NCBI GenBank assembly: GCA_037178625.1
Contig: CM074135.1
Span: 124,001 to 188,000, forward strand
Length of the DNA: 64,000 nt
From: Skeletonema tropicum
Lineage: Eukaryota > Bacillariophyta > Thalassiosirophyceae > Thalassiosirales > Thalassiosiraceae
Reading direction: 5' to 3'
In this document: one piece after another, positions 11,501 to 21,253 of the stretch
Numbering within the stretch: the first letter of the stretch is position 1
How the letters are laid out: each line of letters opens with the position of its first letter
Notes under the pieces: generated by a model
The model's database searches: none
What the model saw: only the letters and a program-made list of their open reading frames with translations
Told to the model about the DNA's origin: nothing
Program-made: the position numbers and the translations under genes

Positions 11501-12493
11501 CTCCGTTGAGTACGTCGATTAAGTGTGATAGCTCTGGAACATACGTGAATGGCAATCCGTAAGCCACACTAGTCCTCGCTTCTTCACTGGATGCAATCAA
11601 TGACATATGAGTTGCATTGACTGGTTCTGTCTTCTCCTGTTATTAATGTGGAGTAGCATCAATCAAGTGTTAGTTGTGAGTTCAGCAACGGATCTATAAA
11701 TCAATATTCGTATAATCGCACAGTGAGCAATTATACAAATCAAGTAGCATGATGTAGTTTGGCTGCAGCAATCGATCGACGAATCAATATTACCAAAATT
11801 GTACAGTGATCAAATTTACAAATTCGTTCTGTGCAACATCGCAATCGATCAACGAATCAACATTTCCAAATTTGTACAGTGATCAATTTTACAAAATGGT
11901 TCGTTGCGCAGATTCAACAAAAGTAAACTCACGCAATCTTCCGCGGAATCATCCTCCGCTGCTTTCTTGCTGAAGTGTAAGTGTATCTGACTGTCGTTCA
12001 TTTCTTTGTTGTCGCCGGATTTACCCGTAGCCACCAGTTTCAATAGCCCGAGTATCTTCTCTTGCTGTGGTACCGCTTGATTTACATTCTCCGCTACCAA
12101 TTTGCCTTCTTTATCCAAATGGGTGAAGCAAACGAAAACCGTAGCACTAATTTTTGTTGGCAGGCCCGTATTTGTGCCTTTGATGTAATGCTCAGGTCGA
12201 TCTTCCTCGACTTGCTGCGTAGTCGTTTCTGTACCTGCTGTTGGTTTGTCAGGGGTGATAACGTTGTTGGTGGTTGGTCTGGTGACAGCCTCGGCAGTAT
12301 GATCGGTAGGTGTGTTATTCTTTCCGGGGGTGTTCATCTGGTTGTCCGGCGGACTCGTTGTCTCCTTTAACGTGCTTTTTGCGTCCACAGCTTCAGCTGC
12401 AGATTCAACCGCAGATTCAGTTGCATCTGTAGCTTCAGGTGAGTTCATGGTGTCGTCGTTATCGTGTTCAGTTGGATGTTGTTTGTCGGTCAT
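8550..12493 (-). CDS. large three-exon element-A gene of unknown function (~1,192 aa)
   Basis: Three long minus-strand frames splice cleanly. Exon 1 is 12493-11933, ending at a GTGAGT donor in phase 0. Exon 2 is 11636-10202, after a ..AACAG acceptor. Exon 3 is 10132-8550, after a 69 bp intron holding a good TTGACTAAC branch site. The sum is 3,579 nt, a multiple of three. The exon-2 to exon-3 donor (GTATC) is the least certain junction. Exon 1 encodes an acidic, Thr/Ser/Glu-rich, probably disordered N terminus. Exon 2 encodes a globular region with a conserved-looking VEGNHRLIALLAALL segment, faintly like the GNHR box of ParB-type folds. Exon 3 holds a Lys/Arg-rich stretch around KRKESKKRKSEKHQSK, likely a nuclear localisation signal, and a C-terminal globular part with KRVFNVSGKKGDTVVDP. 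The gene is missing from B and C. I cannot name a family. Confidence 0.6.
11706..11897. repeat. cluster of three family palindromes inside an intron
   Basis: Degenerate palindromes at 11706-11740, 11786-11824 and 11862-11897, all variants of GTATAAT..GCAC/GTGC..ATTATAC. They lie within the first intron of the minus-strand gene (11637-11932). The two distal units are about 76 bp apart and are tandem repeats of one another (both preceded by CGA.GAATCAA). Confidence 0.65.
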
Positions 12494-13359
12494 GATTTGG
12501 TGGAGCGCTGTTGCGTTTTATGCGAGATCTGTGCGGCGGATTCGTTGGGTGCGGTGCTTTGCTCTGAATTACTTCCGGAACTTAAACTTGAAGTGTTGGG
12601 ATTTTCCCCCCTCCTATCCCCGCTGAAATGCCCATTTTGATTGTCATTTAGATGCTATATCTTATGATTTAGATCTAAAAATCGCTTGATTTGTGCTAGA
12701 AAGGACTTTTCCAGGCTAATTAAGTCAGATTGTCGATGAGCTTCTTCGTTCTTTCCGGTGTGCATCCCCGTCACCATCTATTTTCTTCATTTTTTCTCTG
12801 AGTGACGTGGTAAACTTCGTTACTTAAGGAATTAGTACACTTGATTCCAATCGTCTTACGTCACAAAGTACCAGAAGTCAGGTGTTGGCAAAATCCAATG
12901 AACAAAAAAGTATTTAAGTTCATGCAGCAAGTACTCAGGTCGACATTGGCTCAATTACATTATCTGCCGAGTCGTCTATTGATGCAAGTCTAAATAGACG
13001 CCGACGTTGGTTGCCGACGTGTTTGCATTTGAATAACTGCCGATCTTTGGCCACGTACTGATCAATACGTCAGTTCTTAACTCCACGTCGACGTCTTGTG
13101 TTGAGCTGAATCTTTTTGTCGACGTGTTGTCGATGTGTTGAACCACAAGATCTTGTGTTGCCGACGTAGCTTACGAAGGAACTCGTTTACTTCATGACGT
13201 GGTTGGTTATTGATTGCATTGTTCTCTGCTGATTATTGCGCTGGTGCGTTGGCGGCGGTTATGTAGGCAGTTTGTACGTTGTCGAGCCGTTCAACAGCTC
13301 TCATAAATTATGCATTGCATCATTTACATCATCACATTTCTACATTGTCCGAATAAATA
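12494..13359. promoter_or_regulatory. divergent intergenic region of element A
   Basis: About 870 bp between the start of the minus-strand gene (12493) and the Rep/helicase start (13360). Most of it (from about 12550) is conserved in B and C (50710 down to 49910, and 62346 down to 61546), although those copies have lost most coding sequence. It is rich in CGACGT/GTCGAC-type motifs and AT-rich near 12640-12720. Retention in the deletion derivatives suggests promoter or cis-acting function. No single operator can be defined. Confidence 0.5.
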
Positions 13360-16300
13360 ATGAAGTTTGGCAACACAAATCCAGTTATATCCACCGTTGG
13401 TAGTAATGGTAAGGGCTTCCGTGCCGTGCGGAATCGGAGCAATGTCGATGCACGTCTTACTTCGTCAGGGGTCAAGACTGCCGCTAAACCGTCGGCTCCT
13501 GTCATTGCATTGAGCGTAACAGACATCAATTGGCGTTTGGTGCGTACCGACGATCGTATCTTCTCGCTGCTAGCGTCTGTTGCATTAGGCGATGGGTTTG
13601 ACGTTGCCAAGTTGGAGAAGGAACAACTGCTCTTTTCTGCTCTTTCCGTCTTTGAAGTCGGGTCAATCAAGTACATCCTGAATGAACTGTCTGAACATTA
13701 CCCGAATGTCCCAGTTGGTAAGACTGATTCTACTGACAAAGATGATCTGGTGTCTGCAGCGGTCAACTTCTTAATGTTTGCCGCTATTGCTCAGAAAGGA
13801 GGTACAAGCCAAGCGCCGTACACTTCAAATTGTGAGCATTTTTGGTAAGAGAGAAGGTTAACCTTCGTGTGGTTCAATGATTTTGGTATTTTTGTTCATT
13901 GTACCGTTTTACAAATTCTGTCTTTCCTTTTTACTTACAAGTTTTTTTTTCAACCTTCAACTTCACACCAGTGATGAGAACGGGAAACTTGTACTTGAAG
14001 ACAAAACTCATTCGGGCTCCCGTGATCAACCTGTTCAAGATGATGATGAACCGGATTTGTCCGAGAAAGGTGCTGTCACGAAAAAGTCTAAACCGGTACC
14101 TGTCCGAGAGAAGGCCTCTCCTGATTCAACTATCATGTGAGTTTATTTTGTGTGCATGTGCACTGCCGCACTAAGTATCGCTTGCTTATTGAATCATTTT
14201 AGTATAATCGATCACTGAACAATTTTACCTAATAAATAAATGCAACTGCCTTCTACATAGCGAGAATGAGTGGGTTGATTACACCCATTCAGATCTCTCG
14301 GATGGATGGAAAAGGAAGAGTATCAAGCGTAAGTGCGGCAAATCCCGCGGAACTATTTACCACCATTACCTCTCCCCTGACAACAAAGTTTTCAAGAGGG
14401 AGAGGACGCCCGAATGCTGTGCCAGGAGTGCATGGTGCACCACTGCAATGTGTATTGCCTTGGTACAAATACGAAATGCGAACGTCGTGAGTGTAGGTTT
14501 GGGTACGGTACGGAGACAGAGTACGGCAAGTGTGATACAGATGGGAAACCACTCAGCAAAGTATCGGTGATAGTAACAGATCAAAAGGGAGTGGAACACT
14601 TCCAACTACGCCGTACAAAGTCGCGAAAGTCATGTCAGCACAGTAGGACACTGTTGCAAACCTGGAGGGCAAACATAGATATCCAGCTACTGGTTTATAG
14701 GTCACATCCAGACAAACCCGATGTCAGCGAGATTGAGAACGTTTGCAAATATGTCGTAGCATACGCCAGCAAGAAGAACCACACGTCCAAGAAGGAGAAA
14801 GAAGCAGTGCAGAACATTGTGCAAAGGTAAGTGTGCTCTGAAGATGAAAGTTGTCTCTCACACTGAATTCAGTGCAGTTGTGTATTCCGCCATCTTCTTT
14901 GGTAAAACTGTGCGGTGCACAATTTTGCAAATTGAAACAAAATCTTACGCTGGGTAACCTCACTGTATTCCGCCATCGACTTTGGTAAAACTGTGCAGTG
15001 CACAATTTTGCAAATTGAAACAATCGAACACTGTTAACCCCACTGCTAACACAACCTACCGCCACTATTAATTCTCACCTCCCAGCAAAAGCTCCGAGGA
15101 TATAAGTGGTGTCCAAACATTGGTGAAAATGTCACTGAACTGGATGACAAGCAAAAGGCTCATCAGCATACAAGAGGCGGTGCACGAGATTGATAGGCTG
15201 AGTTTAACACTCTGTTCAGATGTGATCACTTACGTGTCGGTTCAGAATTGTCTGAAGCTACGAAAATCATCCGACCCTAAGCCAAACGACTTGGTCTATA
15301 GCTATGCAAGCAGGGAGGAAAAGTACAGCAAACTGACCTTGGATCAGTACTTTTACAAGGAGTGGTGTAGGAAAAAGTTCATGATAGACCCTGACAGCAA
15401 TAGACGCATGAACAGGATACTCATCGCCAAAGGACTCAATTGCAGACCACGTTACCCGGTGGACTACGATTATGCAAGAGGAATGTTGTTACTTCACAAG
15501 CCATGGAGCTTCGACAAACCACTTAATTTACGCGACAGACAGAGAACAATCAATACATTCAAGTTGATGCTGCAGAAAAGACAGGTCCCTACAAGTGTTT
15601 GGACCGAATACCAGAGAGCTGTTAGATACGCGCAAGAAAAAAGGATCGAATGTGTGGCAAGAAAAGGGACAATTCAAGCAGATGTCAACATTGACGAGCT
15701 CGACGATGACGAGGTAGATCAACACCTGAATCATTTGCACTCGACCCAACTCTCTGATAGGAAAGTGGATGAGTTACTTTTGGGGGGCAAGAAAATCGAC
15801 GTAGGATTGAATCACGATTGGTCGAAGAGCTCGTTTGATGGAGAAAGAGACGTAACAATACCAGGGGAGGAGTACACAGTCAAACTCAGAGAGCAACGTG
15901 CCAGAGCCATGATGGACGATCATTCAGGCGCAACAATACCCACGAAATCTGACGGATCAAGTTACAACATCGAGGAACTGTCCGAGGAACAGGCGATGAT
16001 CGTACTCGCCACTGTCGATACTGTGGTGAAATTCCTTGATAATGACGAGGATTACAAGCCGCTACGAGCAACAATTACAGGAATGGGTGGGTGCGGGAAA
16101 TCGCTGGTAATTAACACCATCATTTCCATCATCAGGAAGCTGACCGATTCGAACAAGACAGTCCAGGTTGCTGCTCCTTCAGGCAGCGCAGCGTACAACG
16201 TCAAAGGGTGCACGCTGCACTCACTTCTGGGAATTAACGTACAGGTACCTTACAAATCATTGGACGCAAAAAGAAGAGAAGAAATGTGCAATAAACTGAA

Positions 16301-17924
16301 AGAGCTGCTCGTACTGATGGTCGATGAAAGAAGCATGTTGGGCTCACACGTAACATTCGGTGCAGAGGAGCATGTGAGAGATTGCGCATTTAATGGGCAC
16401 AATAAACGGGAGAGGTGGGGCGGTGTCCCGGTTGTGTTGTTCTTCGGTGACGACTACCAGCTGCCACCGTCCAACAAGGGGGGAGCAATAAACGGCTACC
16501 ACGAATACCACAACAACGATAGGCCAAAAACAATGACAGGAAAGAGTAAAAACAATCAAATATGCGATTACGAGGGTAGCAAAATCTTGACTGAGATGAT
16601 GACGGATGTGGTCTTCATGTTGACGAAGAATTTTAGAGCAAAAGACAAGGAGGATAGCGATCTCATGAACAGGATGAGAGTGGGGAACCAGACTGATGAG
16701 GATGCAAAGCGCCTGATCAAACTACACATAGACGAACTCGGAAAATATCATCCAAAACTGAGGGAAGAGGTAGAAAATGACCCAAAGACGTTGTGGGTAT
16801 ACGCGAAACGGGACGATATGTCCCAGAAAAATGTAGACATGCTGATCAAAACACACGAACGACTGAAAGTACCAATAGCTAGGCTCAGGTGTCAATTCAG
16901 CAGCAGGATGGCGGGCAATAACACAGCATACCAGTCGCACTTTTACGGCAGGAGGCTATTCTACACCTTTGATGTGTGCGTAGGTGCACATGTTTGCTTG
17001 GAGTCAGCCAACATCGATCCCAACTCAGGATTGTACGTCTCAGCTATTGGGGTAGTTGTCGAGATCGTTTACGATAAGGATCGCTCCGTTGGACCAAACG
17101 GTAAAGGTGAGGTTAGCCTACCGAAGTACATTGTTGTGGATTTCCCTACATACAAACCACCACCAGGCGAGGACCCATGGGACAAGAACAACCCAACGGT
17201 GAGTAAAAGTTGACACACGAAAGACACAAGACAATTGCCACTCTCTGCGAAAACACTACTAACTCATTTCATACTGATACAAATGCATCCTACCCCAACT
17301 TATTGCGCACAGCACGTGCCAATCCCACCCTACGAGCAGATTTGCAACAGAGGATGCTGCACCGCATTATTCATGCCATTGCAAATTGCCTACGCCATCA
17401 CCATCCACCGCTGTCAAGGACTCGAAGCTGGATTCGACAAAGGAGACCGCTGGAACCGCATGATAATAGATCCAGCAGATGAGTTGTGGGAGATTAGCAA
17501 GTTTCTTGGAACAATGTACGTGGCTACCAGCAGAGGCAAAACACTTGGCTCCAAAGATCAAGCATACCCGTCGGACAGTGCCATATACTGGACCGGAAGC
17601 AACATTTCAACGAACCGATTAAAAAATTGCAAGAGAAAGCAAAATGGCCAGTTCTGCGAATCGTACAAGAAGCGAGCAAATTGGGTGAAATACTTGGAGG
17701 GGAAGGCAGAAGAGTCGAAGACAAGGTATAGCAAGAGAAAGTTGGAAGAAATCACAGAAACATCGTACGCAGCAGCAATCAAGGGCAATTTCATCAAAGA
17801 CAGGACAGACCTGACAACCAGGATTACCAACATCATAACCAACCCGAACAAGAAGTGGAAAGAAGCGAAGAAGGATCATGAAATCCCAAGTGATTACTTC
17901 GCAGGATCTTCATCTGGTGATTAG
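13360..17924 (+). CDS. Rep / PIF1-type helicase of element A, with an N-terminal MBD-like domain
   Basis: The inferred exons keep frame: 13360-13844, 13972-14136, 14261-about 14400, (frame change), to 14826, 15086-17198, 17313-17924. All introns are GT..AG (GTAAGA, GTGAGT, GTAAGT, GTGAGT donors). The third exon reads DGWKRKSIKRKCGKSRG then YLSPDNKVF, resembling a methyl-CpG-binding (MBD/TAM) domain. The next block has the Rep signature CRFGYG, then WRANIDIQL, then CKYVVAYASKK with paired tyrosines (YxxxY). The long exon holds the helicase: Walker A GMGGCGKS, APSGSAAYN, LLGINV, a VDERSMLG DExx-type motif, FFGDDYQLPP and LTKNFRA. The last exon supplies the PIF1 end (AYAITIHRCQGLEAG, YVATSRGKTLG). 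A one-base frame change between about 14381 and 14420 separates the MBD-like and Rep parts, so this copy may be non-functional unless an unseen splice resolves it. Role: rolling-circle transposition. Confidence 0.75.
14198..14232. repeat. family palindrome in intron 2 of the Rep/helicase gene
   Basis: TTAGTATAATCGATC / GAACAATTTTACCTAA with a 3 nt centre. It is retained in B and C (near 49050 and 60686), just inside their large deletion. Confidence 0.7.
14898..15016. repeat. two family palindromes in an ~80 bp tandem repeat
   Basis: The strongest copies: 14898-14933 and 14981-15016 (GGTAAAACTGTGC / GCACAATTTTGC). Both follow CTGTATTCCGCCATC and both lie in the 14827-15085 intron of the Rep/helicase gene, so the repeat arose by local tandem duplication. 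Confidence 0.8.
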
Positions 17925-17952
17925 TAAAATTGATCACTGCACAGTTTTACAA
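17922..17952. repeat. family palindrome overlapping the helicase stop codon
   Basis: TAGTAAAATTGATC / GCACAGTTTTAC begins with the TAG stop codon of the Rep/helicase gene. It is kept in B (about 47925) and C. Confidence 0.75.
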
Positions 17953-18443
17953 AACAGACACTTTCTCAACACAAAGAATACAACAACTCAATTAAGCGTC
18001 TGCATCTGGTGATCAGTAAAACATCTGCAAGCGCACGATTCGATATATCAAGCACAGTTTTACAAAAAGACATTTTCTCGTGACGAAGAAAGACAAAAAC
18101 TAAATCGACTAACGCCCGTGTAAAACCTGTATTTCTTTCTCGTACAGACCGATTTAGATGCTCAAAAAGCGCATCTAGTACAGTCAATTTCTCGCTTTCA
18201 ACAGGTACTTCTTGCTTTCTACATAGGAACACATACAGATCCTACACCGGTAGTCTCTACCGAGGACTCTACGTGTCCCTAAAGTAAACCTTCTCACTAA
18301 AAAACACATGTACTGATTCCTACCTATAACTCTGTAGAATAATGGGGGTGAAAAATAATGAATTTTCCCACCTGTAATAGAAGGGCACCTGCGGCCCCCT
18401 ATTACGCTGCTCTGCACTCCATGAACGGGGGCCCCGAGGGCCG
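17953..18443 (+). repeat. right end of element A
   Basis: Non-coding terminal ~490 bp. At 18003-18067 it carries a second, expanded copy of the helicase 3' end (CATCTGGTGAT.AGTAAAA ... CACAGTTTTAC). Next comes a stretch shared with B and C, then the terminus, with TGCTCTGCA at about 18407 and inverted GGCCCCGAGGGCC at 18430-18442. Confidence 0.7.
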
Positions 18444-20187
18444 ATCAAGTACTTGTTGACAGGCCGTTTCTTGTTATGATCGAGTTGCCACCTATTCCTT
18501 ATTTTTACAGCAAGAGCTGTCCATTTCTCTCCTTCTCTCCCTCTCCCTTCCTGGAGGAAGAGTTGTTAGATGACACACTCTGTGCCATTCTCTCCCCATC
18601 TTTCTCGCAACATCATGGAGCTCTGTCTGCGGGTGTGCTGTACTCAATTTAGGGGATGCCATTCACTGATCTGGTTTGACCGGAGATAAAGGGATGTTCA
18701 CACGAATTGTGCCAAAGTACTTGCACATACATATCATCAGAGTAACTATCACGCCGGTCGGCTCAAAATGCCATAACCTTAAATGTCATAGCTTTGCTGT
18801 AACTGTAAGCGTTCAAGCATTCATCTTGTGTTTCAGTTTCACATTGCTTATATTCATGTCTTGAGATCGACCTCTTCCCGGCTTCCATTTGTAATCGACT
18901 TCTCATGCAGAGCAGTCCCGAATACTATGCCCTCAAAAGGATTTTTATTCATACTTGTCGTGGTTAACGTTTGATCTCATTCTCAAGCAGGGATGCTTGT
19001 ATTTCTGATAGTATCTTGTCTCCGATTCCATGTCAGATCTCTCCATGAGGTTTTGGATAGTGTACTTGGCATCCGTGACGTGCAACCTATTATATTACCA
19101 GTCCGTGTTCATTACCGTGAGCACTCTCGTTCTGGCCCGATAAGTCAGATCTCTATGATCTCTCAGAGTTTATGCATCTGTTGGTTAACCGCTGTTCTTG
19201 CTATTCCTCTGTCTCTTAGCAGACGGCAGTTGTCCTCTATCGGACTGTCTTCCTGTATATCAAAGGCTTCGCGTTGATTATCGTGTTCGACATCTCTCCT
19301 CTAGAGTATCTCCCCTCAGCTTTCGTCCGAGGTGCGGCCACTCTAATCTAACTAATATGACATAGTTAACGGTGACCCTATCTTCTGGGTGCACATTAGT
19401 TTTCGTCTACTACTCTGGCCTTTTCAGCTCTCTTGTCGTCTCTCGTACGAAATATTTCTATCTCTCTTCATGACCAATCACAATCCCTATTCTTTTTCAT
19501 TCCCGACCGATCATGTTCCCTATTCTTCTCCGCTTACCAACATTACAGGCACTCCAGCCGTCTCGCTTTACGCCAGGCACTTCGGCCATCTTTTCTCCGT
19601 CAGGCACTTCGACCATGACTATTACTACTATTTATGCTCTCCTTCAGGTGTTCGCCTCACTTACTCGGTGATCTATTTCATTCTTTCCTATTCTAGGCTC
19701 CGCTGGCCCCACCTCCTGGTGGTATTTCTCTTTCTTCTCCAACGACGCGGTGGCACTTTGCCATTGACTGTTACGTTAATATTCTCTGTTATCCCTATTC
19801 CTTTCGTGATCCTGCTGGCTCCTTGCAGCGATATTCTTTAATATTCCCTATCTGCTGGCTCCTTGCAGCAATTTCTCGTGTTACCACTGGCTCCTTGCAG
19901 CAGTTTCCGTCGCCCTTGGCTCCTTGCAGGGTCTATACTGTTACATCGTTAATATTCTTTGTTATCCCTATTCCTTTCGTGATCCTGCTGGCTCCTTGCA
20001 GCGATATTTAATATTCCCTATCAGCTGGCTCCTTGCTTCAATTTCTCGTGTTACCACTGGCTCCTTGCAGCAGTTTCTGTTCTTCCGATCACCCCTCCTG
20101 CTCTTCCGATCACCCCTCCTGGATGATATTTGTACGTTTCCGTTTCCACACCCCGCCTGGGTGATATATGGGTTTCCTTGTTTCCAC
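18444..20187. other. decayed repeat sequence without an intact gene
   Basis: Pyrimidine-rich and similar in composition to 2572-6283, which it probably continued before element A inserted. From about 19760 it contains a tandem duplication of roughly 165 bp (compare 19770-19910 with 19935-20080). The duplicated unit is built from CTGGCTCCTTGCAGC.. blocks separated by TTTCTCGTGTTACCA. No recognisable domain on either strand. Confidence 0.4.
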
Positions 20188-20552
20188 ACCGCAGGATCTG
20201 CTCCTGGGTTTCCTGTTTTCCGCACCGCAGGATCTGCTCCTGGGTGATATTTTGCCGTACCGCAGGATCTGCTCCTGGGTGATATTTTGCCGCACCGCAG
20301 GATCCACTCCTGGGTGATATTTTGCCGTACCGCAGGATCTGCTCCTGGGTGATATTTTGCCGCACCGCAGGATCTGCTCCTGGGTGATATGGGTTTCCGC
20401 ACCACAGGATCCGCTCCTGGGTGATATTTGTTTCTTCCGCACCGCAGGATCTGCTCCTGGGTGATATGGGTTTCCGCACCGCAGGATCCGCTCCTGGGTG
20501 ATATTTGTTTCTTCCGCACCGCAGGATCCGCTCCTGGGTGATACTTGTTTCT
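20188..20552. repeat. minisatellite, ten units of 35-40 bp
   Basis: Ten copies of a unit centred on ACCGCAGGATCTGCTCCTGG followed by GTGATAT. Units vary at CTG/CCG/CCA and in spacer (TTTTGCC, GGGTTTCC, TTGTTTCTTCC). All three minus-strand frames stay open through it, giving periodic peptides (YHPGADPAVR and others). The long frames here are products of the repeat, not evidence for a gene. Confidence 0.85.
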
Positions 20553-20638
20553 TTGGGCCAATTCCTTTTATGCAGACGGGGGCATTCCTCCCCAGCAGGG
20601 CCGATTTATTTATCGCCAGCATTCCTCGGCGATGGTTG

Positions 20639-20739
20639 TGTTGGAATACACGGGACTCAATCAGTGACTGGAACCAAGAGGGTCCTTACCTCTTTACTAT
20701 CCAGGCACCAGACCTGTGTAGACCTGTGTACGACGGAAC
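20639..20739 (+). repeat. Copia 5' LTR, left piece
   Basis: The first 101 bp of the 207 bp LTR, ending with GGAAC, the Gypsy target site. Contains a direct 10 bp doublet GACCTGTGTA. Confidence 0.9.
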
Positions 20740-21034
20740 TGTCAGCGGCGGTAGCTGATACGGTGAGTTGAATGAATAATTTGGTTGTTATGAAAATTAT
20801 GCTAGTCTGCGTTAAGAGTGATCGATGCAGCTTCCGGAAGAAGATGGCTGAAGGAAGACACGTCATCGATTGATTACATCAGTAATGAGATCCTGTGGCT
20901 CTCATACGCTATCTGTTACTTAACGTGGAAGGAAGGACAGACAATGACTTAGCGAGCCATTGGCGAGCTGGACCGTGTGCTAGGCTACAGGAAACGGGAT
21001 TGGTATCTGGCTAATGTAGCCAGTGCCTATGACA
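20740..21034 (-). repeat. Gypsy 3' LTR
   Basis: 295 bp, TG..CA ends, matching 26566-26860 apart from one noted base. Preceded on the minus strand by a purine-rich polypurine-tract-like sequence at 21035-21046. Confidence 0.9.
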
Positions 21035-21253
21035 CTCGCCCCCAAGTGTCGGGATCAAAGGGGAGAACACAAGGAGAAAACCATGTAGGATAAAACTCTT
21101 TGAGGAGTGACGGTCGGGGACTTTGTCCACGCACGGTGAGCTCTGGTAAAAAGACTTGTTGAAAAAAAACGTACTTGATACGTGCGGTACACTTGGCCTT
21201 GAAGAAATATTCCTAATGTGATGTTTAATTTATATTGTACACGCCCCCCTGCT

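Larger units (their letters stand above)
6284..18443 (+). mobile_element. 12.16 kb Helitron2-like (Rep/PIF1 helicase) transposon, element A
   Basis: The boundaries are set by comparison with the internal-deletion copies at 47407-51336 and 59043-62972. All start TATAAACAGGGGCGCGC and end CCCCGAGGGCCG(A), and flanks differ in each case. The 13 bp GGCCCTCGGGGCC lies 70 bp inside the left end (6354-6366) and, inverted, at the right terminus (18430-18442). This asymmetric terminal inverted repeat is the arrangement described for Helitron2/Helentron elements. Contents: divergent small genes (6818-7219 minus, 7464-8333 plus), a three-exon unknown gene on minus (8550-12493), and a multi-exon Rep/helicase gene on plus (13360-17924). 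No canonical TC..CTRR Helitron ends are present. All three copies have T at the left edge and A at the right, so insertion may be at a T/A dinucleotide. Classification as Helitron2-like is inference from the Rep motif, helicase and repeat geometry. Confidence 0.8.

Noticed and set aside
6284..18443. Canonical Helitron ends (5' TC, 3' CTRR, insertion between A and T)
   Set aside because: Termini compared across three copies begin TATAAACA and end GGGCCG(A), so the classic signature is absent; Helitron2-like geometry is the better description.
19968..20622. Long overlapping minus-strand frames (up to 197 codons)
   Set aside because: All three frames are open at once because of the 35-40 bp minisatellite; the peptides are translations of the repeat.
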